The translations under genes were made by a program, and so were the position numbers. From positions 1 through 18,508 of the forward strand of contig VBFD01000006.1 of the NCBI GenBank assembly GCA_005883585.1: 18,508 bases of DNA, written 5' to 3'. This document shows positions 1-6,592 of the stretch, in pieces (within the stretch, counting starts at the first letter, position 1; each line of letters opens with the position of its first letter). This DNA is from UBA10449 sp005883585. Lineage in GTDB: Bacteria; Chloroflexota; Dormibacteria; Dormibacterales; Dormibacteraceae. A model generated the notes under the pieces. The model was given only the letters and a program-made list of their open reading frames with translations, ran no database searches and was not told where the DNA came from.

Positions 1-1144
1 CAGGGTTCTGATCCTTTTCAGCGACACCGGTGGCGGCCATCGAGCAGCCGCGCGGGCACTGACCGACGCCTTGAAGCTGCTCGATCGCACCTCCGTGGTG
101 ACGGTGGCCGATCCGCTCATCTCGCAAGGCCCCACCGTCGTGCGGCGGCTCGCGTCGCTTTATTCGCCCATGATCCAACGGTCGCGAGTGGCCTGGGGTG
201 CCGTGTATCACTCGAGCAACACCAAGGCGACCTTTGCGGCCATCCGCGCTGTCTTCGGGCCCGGCGTGCGCAAGGCGATCGCGGACCTTCTTCACGAGCA
301 TGACCCCGATGTCGTGCTCTCGGTGCATCCACTGCTGAACCAGGTCGCGCACCAGGCCATCCAGAAAAGCGGGCGCCCGCGCGCGCTGATGACGGTGATC
401 ACCGACCTTGTCGATTTCCACCGAGGCTGGACCTTCAGCAAGGCCGACCTGGTCGTGGCGCCGACGGAACTCGCACGCAAAGTTGCGCTCCGCCGCCGCG
501 TGCCCGCGGATCGCGTCAAGCTGCTCGGGCTGCCGGTCGACCTTCGCTTCCGTCCTCCAGCGCCAGGCGAGCAGCGCGCGCTGCGCCGGCGATATGGTCT
601 CGACGAGACCCGATTCACGGTCCTGGTCATGGGCGGCGCCGCCGGGGTGGGCAACCTGGTCAAGCAAGTCCGCGTCCTCGGTTGGGAGCCGCACCAGTGG
701 CAGGTAGTCGCGGTTTGCGGTCGCAATGAGAAGCTCCGGCGACGTCTCGCGCGCGTGCGCTTCGCGACCCCGACCCTGATCCTCGGCTTCGTCGATTTCA
801 TGCCCGAGCTGATGCGGGCGAGCGACGTCATCGTCACCAAGGCCGGCCCTGGTGCGATCGCTGAAGCCCTCGCGACCGGCGTCCCGGTGCTGATCACCGG
901 CTTCCTACCCGGACAGGAATCACCGAACGTGGACTTCGTCGTCGAGGCGGGCTTTGGCGCCTTCACCCCCAAAGAAGAAGACTTGCTCGACGAGGTGCGG
1001 GTGCTCGCCGAAGGTGGGCCTACATGGCAAGAGATGTCACGCAAGGCCGCCGAGCTGGCGCACCCCTACGCTTCTTCCGACATCGCGCGCGAATGCCTGC
1101 TCCTGGCAGCGCGCTACAGGGCTTCCGCGCACACTAGACGGTAG
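1..1144 (+). CDS. MGDG-synthase-type diacylglycerol glycosyltransferase, 5'-truncated
   Basis: The reading frame is open from base 2, so the true start lies outside the window; the first codons encode VLILFSDTGGGHRAAARAL, the N-terminal glycine-rich motif of the MGDG synthase/UgtP group (GT28, MurG-like fold). Further family marks are a TDLVDFHRGW segment, the interdomain VVAPTELA stretch, VLVMGG opening the second Rossmann domain, and TKAGPGAIAEALATGVPVL followed by PGQES, the usual nucleotide-sugar binding region. Enzymes of this family move glucose or galactose from a UDP-sugar onto diacylglycerol at the inner face of the membrane to make glycolipids. The acceptor and sugar cannot be read from sequence. 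A TTG at 71 is a possible but wrong start because it would delete the glycine-rich motif. The last 31 bases overlap the end of the convergent helicase-nuclease gene. Confidence 0.9.
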   Translation, partial: RVLILFSDTGGGHRAAARALTDALKLLDRTSVVTVADPLISQGPTVVRRLASLYSPMIQRSRVAWGAVYHSSNTKATFAAIRAVFGPGVRKAIADLLHEHDPDVVLSVHPLLNQVAHQAIQKSGRPRALMTVITDLVDFHRGWTFSKADLVVAPTELARKVALRRRVPADRVKLLGLPVDLRFRPPAPGEQRALRRRYGLDETRFTVLVMGGAAGVGNLVKQVRVLGWEPHQWQVVAVCGRNEKLRRRLARVRFATPTLILGFVDFMPELMRASDVIVTKAGPGAIAEALATGVPVLITGFLPGQESPNVDFVVEAGFGAFTPKEEDLLDEVRVLAEGGPTWQEMSRKAAELAHPYASSDIARECLLLAARYRASAHTRR

Positions 1145-3813
1145 GGACACAGGCGGCATCGCCGCCGATCGGGGCGTGCGTCGAAGCGTCCGGATCGCAC
1201 ACCTTCGGCCGCCTCCATCCCCTGCTGCGTCGCGACGGCCAGCAGCGGACCCGTGCGATCGACGCGGACCGATTCGCCTGAGGCCAGGTAAACCATCTCG
1301 AGCTCGATGGGATCGAGCTTCAGCGCAGAGGCCGCGCCCAGCGCGTACAACGCCACCTGCAGGTCGCGGCGGCCGCGGGTCACTGGCCGGCCCGACTTGT
1401 AGTCGATGATGCGCCAGCCGTCAGCCGTGCGGTCGATGCGGTCGATCACGCCGTTGAGCATCCAGCCGTCGACGGCGATGGTGAACGCCTGCTCGAGGTA
1501 CTCAGGCTCGGCGTTCAGGCCGCCTTGTTTGCGATATGCCTCCAGCTGCGCTGCGCCATTGCGCTCGAAGGTCGGCGCTCGACGCGCATCGGGAAAGGCG
1601 GTTTCCTTCCAGACCTCGCGATGCGTCGAGCGCAGCATCGGCGCAGTGATGTCGGCGCCGCCCCGCCTCGCCTCTCCGGCGCGCCGCAGCGTCTCGTGCA
1701 GAATCGCGCCCTGGACGGCCTCGGCGGTCTGGACCGCGGGCAGGCGCTGCACGTGGCGATACCAATACTGCCGTGGGCAATCGAGATACATGGCAATGCT
1801 GGAGTAGGAAAGCACTAGATCCCCCTCTCCCCTCCGGGGCGATGGTTGGGGAGCGGGGCGTGGGCTGGCGGGGAAGTCTCGCTGGGCAATGGTGCGCCCG
1901 CCGGCCGCCTTAACCTCCTCCAGAAATCTCGAATCCCGCCACCTCCGCCCCCCTTCGTAATGCGACGAGCGGGTGAGATAGAGAAGGCGATGTGCGCGCG
2001 TCATGGCGACGTAAAGAAGGCGGCGCTCTTCGGCGACCACGTCCTCCTTTCCGCGCACGAGGGGTTCCAGCACCGCCGCCGGCAGCTCGAACCTCGGTGA
2101 CCGCCCCGACTGCGGCAGCCTGCCCTCGACAAGACCCGGCACGAAGACGGCTTCGAACTCAAGCCCTTTGGCCTGGTGGATGGTCATGACCTGGATCGCG
2201 TCGCCGACACCCTCCACCTCGGCCGGGCGCTCGTCTTCCTGAGATAGAAGGATGAGGTCGAGGCGGCGCATGTATGCCTCGAGCGAACGGTCGACCGAGG
2301 TTTCGCAGAACTCCGCCATCAGCTCGGCAAATCGACTCACGTTGGCGACGGCTTGTGCGCTCGCGCCGTCGAGGTAGCGCGTGCCCTGCATGAGCTCGAA
2401 GAAGAGGTCACGAACGTCAAGGACGGCGGATTGAGCATGTAGCTCGGCCAGCAGACCCGCGAAAGCCGACGCCGGTTCCCATTTCATCATGGCCTCAAGC
2501 GGAGGCAACTCCATGCGGTCGCGAAGCGTTGAGAGCGCCGGATCCGGATCCAGGCACAGCGGGGGACGGGTGAGGGCGCGCGCCAGGGCCACCAGGTCGT
2601 TCGGGTCTCTCAAGACTCGCAGGAGCGCGATCACATCTTTGATCTCGGGGCGATCGTAGAAACCGTGGCCGCCGCTCACGACGTGCGGCGTTCCGTGCGC
2701 TGACAGTGCTTCTGCGATCGGCCGCGCGATGGCGTTCGTGCGGCACAGGACCGCGATCGAGCCGGGGGCCAACCCAGATGCGATCAGGCGCTTCGCCTCG
2801 AGCGCGATTGCGTCCGCCTCGGAGGATCCGTCCGGGCACGCCCACACCTCGACTCTTTCACCCGAAAGGCTCGACCGCAGAAGCTTGGGCAGACGTTCGG
2901 CGTTGTTGCCGATTAGCGCGGACGCCGCCGCCACGATGCGACGCGAGCTGCGGTGGTTCCGTCCGAGCGTGACCGTGTGCGTCGCGGGAAAAGCGGCCAT
3001 GAACCGCTCGAGGCTCGCACGCGAAGCGCCTCTGAATCGATAGATGCTCTGGTCGTCGTCGCCGACCACGAAGGGTTGGGCCCCGCCGGCGATCAGCTCG
3101 ACGAGGCGCTCCTGAGCCAGGTTCAGGTCCTGGTATTCGTCGACGAGCACGTGCGGGTAGCGGTTGCGATACGCCTCGAGCAGCGCCGGTCGCTCGGCGA
3201 ACATCTTCACCGCCAGCGTCAGCAAATCTTCGAAATCCAGCAGCCTTTCCTTGCGGCATCTGCGCGCGTAAGCGCGAAACAGCCGGACGCACGCTCGCAT
3301 GAGCTCTGCCTTTTCGCGGTCCTCAGCATCCTTCGCCCAGGCTTCGAGCCGCTCGAGCGGAACCAGCTCTTGCTTGAGCCGCTCGAGCATCTGCAGCGCC
3401 GGCGCCACCAGGTCGTCCGGCCGATCGTCGCCCGTCAACGCAAGGTCGCCCAGCTCCCACATCAGCTCGCGAGCGAGGATCCAGCGGTCGGCTCCGGTGA
3501 CGATCCGGAAGCCCACGGGCACGCCGATCGACCGTCCATCGGCTCGCAGCCACGCGAGGGCAATGGCATGAAACGTTCCTACCGCCGGCGCGCTCGCGCC
3601 GATGAGCTCCTCGATTCGCTCGCGCATCTCGGCCGCGGCGCGGTCGGTGAAGGTCATGACGAGGATCGAGCTGGGCGACACGCCACCCATAACCAACCGG
3701 CGGAACCGCTCGGCGATCACCGCGGTCTTGCCGGTGCCCGCACCCGCGACCACACGCACGGGCCAGCGGCCGATGGTCGCTGCCGCACGTTGTTCCGCGT
3801 CGAGCCGGATCAC
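1114..3813 (-). CDS. UvrD/PcrA-like superfamily 1 helicase fused to PD-(D/E)XK Fe-S nuclease
   Basis: This 899-residue protein has a full SF1A helicase: Walker A AGAGTGKT (23-30), VDEYQD (224-229), GDDDQSIYRFRGA (251-263), LGRNHRS (283-289), VMTIHQAKGLEF (542-553) and RRLLYVAMTRA (597-607). After a Pro/Arg-rich linker (about 650-665) comes a RecB/AddB-like nuclease with HETLR (706), GVIDRID (Asp791) and IIDYKSG (Asp804, Lys806). Cys679 and Cys886, Cys889, Cys895 have the spacing of the AddB/Cas4-type iron-sulfur clamp. It should unwind and cut DNA in double-strand-break or fork repair, as AddAB/AdnAB subunits do, and may act alone or with a partner encoded elsewhere. The GTG start overlaps the stop of the DciA-like gene as GTGA, so it is translationally coupled to the dnaN-recF group. 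Its end overlaps the convergent glycosyltransferase by 31 bases. Confidence 0.93.
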   Translation of the reverse strand: MIRLDAEQRAAATIGRWPVRVVAGAGTGKTAVIAERFRRLVMGGVSPSSILVMTFTDRAAAEMRERIEELIGASAPAVGTFHAIALAWLRADGRSIGVPVGFRIVTGADRWILARELMWELGDLALTGDDRPDDLVAPALQMLERLKQELVPLERLEAWAKDAEDREKAELMRACVRLFRAYARRCRKERLLDFEDLLTLAVKMFAERPALLEAYRNRYPHVLVDEYQDLNLAQERLVELIAGGAQPFVVGDDDQSIYRFRGASRASLERFMAAFPATHTVTLGRNHRSSRRIVAAASALIGNNAERLPKLLRSSLSGERVEVWACPDGSSEADAIALEAKRLIASGLAPGSIAVLCRTNAIARPIAEALSAHGTPHVVSGGHGFYDRPEIKDVIALLRVLRDPNDLVALARALTRPPLCLDPDPALSTLRDRMELPPLEAMMKWEPASAFAGLLAELHAQSAVLDVRDLFFELMQGTRYLDGASAQAVANVSRFAELMAEFCETSVDRSLEAYMRRLDLILLSQEDERPAEVEGVGDAIQVMTIHQAKGLEFEAVFVPGLVEGRLPQSGRSPRFELPAAVLEPLVRGKEDVVAEERRLLYVAMTRAHRLLYLTRSSHYEGGRRWRDSRFLEEVKAAGGRTIAQRDFPASPRPAPQPSPRRGEGDLVLSYSSIAMYLDCPRQYWYRHVQRLPAVQTAEAVQGAILHETLRRAGEARRGGADITAPMLRSTHREVWKETAFPDARRAPTFERNGAAQLEAYRKQGGLNAEPEYLEQAFTIAVDGWMLNGVIDRIDRTADGWRIIDYKSGRPVTRGRRDLQVALYALGAASALKLDPIELEMVYLASGESVRVDRTGPLLAVATQQGMEAAEGVRSGRFDARPDRRRCRLCPYRLVCAEAL
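1822..1858. repeat. imperfect G/C inverted repeat inside the helicase-nuclease linker
   Basis: CCCCTCTCCCC (1822-1832) faces GGGGAGCGGGG (1848-1858); ten of eleven positions pair, with a 15-base loop. It encodes the PSPRRGEGD part of the linker between helicase and nuclease domains. The peptide and the DNA resemble short palindromic (REP-like) elements that tolerate in-frame insertion, but a single copy in this window cannot prove that. Confidence 0.45.
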
Positions 3814-4133
3814 TCGACCGCCGAGGAACGCCCGATCCTCACCCGAAGCGTCCGCACCCGCCGGCCGAGCTGCATGCCGTTGAGGCGCTCCACGATGACC
3901 TCGGTATCCAGCCGCAGTTGGTGGGCCAGCGCAGGGCTGGACGTGGTGATCAGGAGGGTCCCGGATTTGAGCTCGACCTCATCGCACAACCGGGCCGGTT
4001 CGGAGCCGATCACGGCGCGGAACGCGGCCGCCACCTGCGTCCCGAGCAGCCGCCCTCCGCCGGGCTGCTTGCGCAGGACGCGAGGGAGGATATTGCCCAC
4101 CTTATCCACAGGGCTTGACCTGTCCGGCCTCAA
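3810..4133 (-). CDS. DciA-like / DUF721 protein
   Basis: A 107-residue basic protein placed directly after recF, the classic location of DUF721 genes. The pattern VAAAFRAVIGSEPARLCDEVELKSGTL followed by SPALAHQLRLDTEVIVERLN matches the DUF721/DciA core, in which a strand-rich KH-like fold ends with a helix containing a conserved Leu-rich stretch. DciA proteins help load the replicative helicase DnaB at the origin in bacteria without DnaC. The TTG at 4133 has GGAG only two bases upstream; a GTG at 4109, eight bases inside the recF end, has AGG nine bases upstream and would give a 99-residue protein, so the start is unsettled. The stop overlaps the helicase-nuclease start by four bases. Confidence 0.75.
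   Translation of the reverse strand: MRPDRSSPVDKVGNILPRVLRKQPGGGRLLGTQVAAAFRAVIGSEPARLCDEVELKSGTLLITTSSPALAHQLRLDTEVIVERLNGMQLGRRVRTLRVRIGRSSAVE
4102..4110 (-). promoter_or_regulatory. perfect DnaA-box sequence at the recF end / dciA start
   Basis: The plus strand reads TTATCCACA, the exact consensus DnaA box. It overlaps the recF stop codon and the possible GTG start of the DciA-like gene. It lies about 3.9 kb from the dnaA start, so it may be a titration or regulatory site, or chance. Confidence 0.4.
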
Positions 4134-5187
4134 CGCTCCAGACGGTCGCGCCGGCGATCAAATCCGGAGGAAACGGGCCCACGTCGACCGATGTGATCAC
4201 GACCTGGCCGCCGCTTCCGACGTGGCGCAGAAGCGCCCCGCGCCGCTCGAGGTCGAGCTCCGAGAGCACATCGTCCAGCAAGAGCACGGGCCGCTCGCCC
4301 GTGCGCCTGGCGACCAGCTCGGCCTCGGCCAGTTTCAGGCTGACCACGGCGGTGCGCTGCTGGCCCTGCGAGCCGTAGCCGCGCGCGTCGCGGCCGCCGA
4401 GCAGCACACGCAGGTCGTCCCGGTGCGGACCGACGCTGGTGACGCCCCGGCGCAGGTCTTCCGCGAGCGAGTTATGCACAGCCTGCCCCAGGTCATCCGG
4501 CGGCCGCAAGTATTCGATCTCGAGGTGCTCTCCGCCCCCGATCTCCGAGTGGCACCGGGCAGCCGCGGGCGCCAGCTCGCGCACGGCCGACGCCCTTGCT
4601 CGCACGACTTCCGACCCCACCCGCACCAGCTCCGCGTCCCAGATCTCGAGGGCGCCCGTCTGCTCCTCGCCGGCGGAGATTCTTTTGAGCAGGCTGTTCC
4701 TCTGCTCGAGGATCCGCCGCAGACCGGAGAGAGCTCGGGCGTATCCCGGCTCGACCTGCACGAGGAGCTGGTTGAGGAACCGACGGCGCTGGTCCGGACC
4801 AGCTTTGATCAGCCCGAGGTCGTCGGGCCAGAAGAGCGTGACCCGGAAGTGGCCGGGGAGGTCGAACGCCCTCTTCCTGGCGCCGTCGACCTCGATGGTG
4901 CGGCGCGCACGATCTCCTTCCACGTTGAGAGCGATGGTCAGCTCCATCCGGCGGCCGGCGCTCTCGACGTCGGCCTCGATGCGAGATGCAGGTGCAATCG
5001 GGCCGACCAGCTCGAGCTCGCGGCGCGCACGCGGCGAGGCAGAGAGGGCCAGCATAGCGACAGCCTCGAGCATGTTCGTCTTGCCCTGGCCGTTGGCGCC
5101 GACGAACACATTGACCCCGGGCTCCATCGAGATGTCGAGGTGGGCGTAGTTGCGGTGATTCCTGAGCTGGAGGCGCCGGAGCAGCAA
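4102..5187 (-). CDS. recF: DNA replication/repair protein RecF
   Basis: The 361-residue product is the usual RecF length. It begins with LRRLQLRNHRNYAHLDI, then Walker A GANGQGKT (30-37), the SVGPHRDDL motif (251-259), the ABC signature SQGQQRT (273-279) and Walker B VLLLDD with LSELD (301-312). RecF is an SMC-like ATPase that, with RecO and RecR, helps load RecA onto gapped single-stranded DNA. The TTG start is supported by homology at the first residues and by AGG five bases upstream; it lies only six bases after the dnaN stop, so the two are cotranscribed. The 3' end overlaps the DciA-like gene. Confidence 0.95.
   Translation of the reverse strand: MLLRRLQLRNHRNYAHLDISMEPGVNVFVGANGQGKTNMLEAVAMLALSASPRARRELELVGPIAPASRIEADVESAGRRMELTIALNVEGDRARRTIEVDGARKRAFDLPGHFRVTLFWPDDLGLIKAGPDQRRRFLNQLLVQVEPGYARALSGLRRILEQRNSLLKRISAGEEQTGALEIWDAELVRVGSEVVRARASAVRELAPAAARCHSEIGGGEHLEIEYLRPPDDLGQAVHNSLAEDLRRGVTSVGPHRDDLRVLLGGRDARGYGSQGQQRTAVVSLKLAEAELVARRTGERPVLLLDDVLSELDLERRGALLRHVGSGGQVVITSVDVGPFPPDLIAGATVWSVEAGQVKPCG
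4472..4480 (-). promoter_or_regulatory. DnaA-box-like site inside recF
   Basis: The plus strand reads TTATGCACA, matching the relaxed consensus TTATNCACA. It is inside the recF coding region, so it may be fortuitous. Confidence 0.25.
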
Positions 5188-5193
5188 CGAAAC

Positions 5194-6339
5194 CTAGGAC
5201 ATGGCCACCCGCACGGGCATGATCACGTAGAGGTAGTGCTCCTTGCCCGGCGGTCGGAGCAGGCCGGGGCTGAGGGGTCCGTCGAACAGCAGCTCGACCT
5301 CGTTCTCGCCGAGAACGCCCAACGCATCCAGGACGTATCGGGCGTTGAACGCGATCTGAATGTCGGAGCCCTCGACATCGGCCGCCATCTCCGCCCTGCT
5401 GTCGCCGACCTCGTTGGTGGTCGCGGACAGGACCAGCGAGCCCGGTTGCGCTTTGACCCGGATCACGTTCGCGCTGTCCCGGGCGAACAATGAGACGGCC
5501 CGCACGGTCTGTGTCAGCTCCGCAGTGGAGACCTTGACCGTGGTTGAGCTCTTACTGGGGATAACCTGTGCATAGTTGGGATACTTTCCGTCGATCAGGC
5601 GGGAGGTCAGCTCGGAGCTCCCAGCTTTGAAGAAGATCTGGTTGCGAGCTTTGGAGATGATCACCTCCACTCGGCCGGGCTCACCTTTCAGCACCCTCGA
5701 GAGCTCAGCCAGCGCACGCGCCGGCACGATCAGGCTCGCCTCGAGGTCGCCGGCCCCGGCCACACCCAGCTTGCTCACGGCAAGGCGATGGCCATCTGTG
5801 GCCGCCAGCGTCAGGCCGCCGCCATGAACCTGGACGAGCACTCCGGTGAGCACCGGGCGCGCCTCGTCTGTGGAGGCAGCCATCTGGGTCTGCTCGACAG
5901 CCGTCACCAGGTCGTCGAGCGCAACCTCGATGCGATCGCCCTCGTCGGGCCGCGGTCCCGGCGGAAATTCCTCGGCTTCGATGCACTTGATGTGGGTGTC
6001 GAAGCGCGCGCAGCGCAGGTTCAGCGATTGCGTCGCTCCGTCGAGTGTCATCTCGAGATCCTGGTCTGGGAGTGTGCTCACGAAATCGGTCAGCAGGCGC
6101 GCCGGCGCGGTGGTGCTGCCTTCCATCGATACTTCGGCGGGCACGAGCTTCCGGATGCCAATCTCGAGGTTGGTCGCCGTCAGCGCGAGGCCTTCCGAGG
6201 TGGTCTCGATCAGGATGTTGTTGAGGATGGGCAGGGTGGTGCGGCTCGAGATTGCGCGTGAGACGATCTGCAGTGCCTGGCCTAGAACTGCCGGCCTGCA
6301 CGTCACTTTCATCTGAGCTTCGATAGCTTTGGCTTTCAA
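5194..6339 (-). CDS. dnaN: DNA polymerase III beta subunit (sliding clamp)
   Basis: This gene encodes the ring-shaped processivity clamp that tethers DNA polymerase to DNA. The segment LGQALQIVSRAISSRTTLPILNNILI is the standard beta-clamp opening, followed by three tandem clamp domains, including DLEMTLDG and ATDGHRLAVSKL, and ending in HYLYVIMPVRV, a canonical clamp C terminus. From the TTG at 6339 it has 381 residues. An internal ATG at 6312 (372 residues) fits the usual family N terminus better, but only the TTG has a good ribosome site: GGGGGA eight bases upstream. I kept the TTG. It is 253 bases after dnaA and six before recF. Confidence 0.95.
   Translation of the reverse strand: MKAKAIEAQMKVTCRPAVLGQALQIVSRAISSRTTLPILNNILIETTSEGLALTATNLEIGIRKLVPAEVSMEGSTTAPARLLTDFVSTLPDQDLEMTLDGATQSLNLRCARFDTHIKCIEAEEFPPGPRPDEGDRIEVALDDLVTAVEQTQMAASTDEARPVLTGVLVQVHGGGLTLAATDGHRLAVSKLGVAGAGDLEASLIVPARALAELSRVLKGEPGRVEVIISKARNQIFFKAGSSELTSRLIDGKYPNYAQVIPSKSSTTVKVSTAELTQTVRAVSLFARDSANVIRVKAQPGSLVLSATTNEVGDSRAEMAADVEGSDIQIAFNARYVLDALGVLGENEVELLFDGPLSPGLLRPPGKEHYLYVIMPVRVAMS
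5567..5575 (+). promoter_or_regulatory. DnaA-box-like site inside dnaN
   Basis: TGTGCATAG differs by one base from the relaxed box TGTGNATAA. It is in coding sequence and is a weak candidate. Confidence 0.2.
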
Positions 6340-6347
6340 GACAGTTG

Positions 6348-6353
6348 TCCCCC
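6348..6353 (-). promoter_or_regulatory. ribosome binding site of dnaN
   Basis: GGGGGA on the minus strand, eight bases before the TTG at 6339. It favours the TTG over the internal ATG at 6312. The same hexamer precedes rpmH and yidC at seven and eight bases. Confidence 0.55.
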
Positions 6354-6364
6354 GTACATAGTGT

Positions 6365-6380
6365 TTCTCTTAATAGAGAA
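6365..6380. repeat. AT-rich hairpin upstream of dnaN
   Basis: TTCTCT and AGAGAA pair perfectly around a TAAT loop. It lies in the AT-rich stretch about 25 bases upstream of the dnaN start, too AT-rich to be a terminator. It could be part of an unwinding element or the dnaN leader. Confidence 0.35.
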
Positions 6381-6453
6381 GTCTCGTAGTCCATAACAGT
6401 AAGCGCTGTGCAGAGTGTGGATGTCGAGAGTCTTTACAGATCGCGGGGAGTGG

Positions 6454-6475
6454 GGGATAAGCTCGGGATAAGCTC
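6454..6475. repeat. perfect tandem 11-bp repeat with DnaA-box-like cores
   Basis: GGGATAAGCTC occurs twice head to tail with no gap. Each copy contains GGATAA, the downstream part of a DnaA box (TGTGGATAA). The 11-bp period places the two cores on the same helix face. Confidence 0.7.
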
Positions 6476-6566
6476 GGTCCGGGGCGGCGCGACCTGTTAC
6501 TCCGCTGGGGACGAATCGCCCTCGGTTCGAATCTCCGACGTTTCTCCCGCCCCATCCGGCACAACC

Positions 6567-6575
6567 TGTGGACAG
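6567..6575 (+). promoter_or_regulatory. DnaA-box-like site just downstream of dnaA
   Basis: TGTGGACAG differs from TGTGGATAA at two positions and shares the CCTGTGGA core seen in the dnaA-rpmH gap. Confidence 0.35.
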
Positions 6576-6592
6576 CCGTATCCCTATCCTCA

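Larger units (their letters stand above)
6340..6592. other. dnaA-dnaN intergenic region, possible second part of the origin
   Basis: This 253-base gap has no convincing gene. It holds the most AT-rich stretch near the origin (about 6355-6400), a small hairpin, a perfect 11-bp tandem repeat with GGGATAA cores, and DnaA-box-like sequences at 6416-6424 (TGTGGATGT) and 6567-6575 (TGTGGACAG). Bacillus-type origins use both flanks of dnaA, so this could be the unwinding side; that is inference. The dnaN promoter should also lie here, but I see no strong -35/-10 pair. Confidence 0.5.

Noticed and set aside
3149..3160. CACGTG palindromes (for example near 3149, 1748 and 14033) as parS sites
   Set aside because: Only the central six bases match; the flanks do not resemble TGTTTCACGTGAAACA and all lie in coding DNA.
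2953..5493. Very long plus-strand open frame (846 codons) antisense to the helicase-nuclease, dciA-like, recF and dnaN genes
   Set aside because: It crosses four well-supported genes, its protein is low-complexity without any recognisable domain, and GC-rich antisense frames often lack stops.
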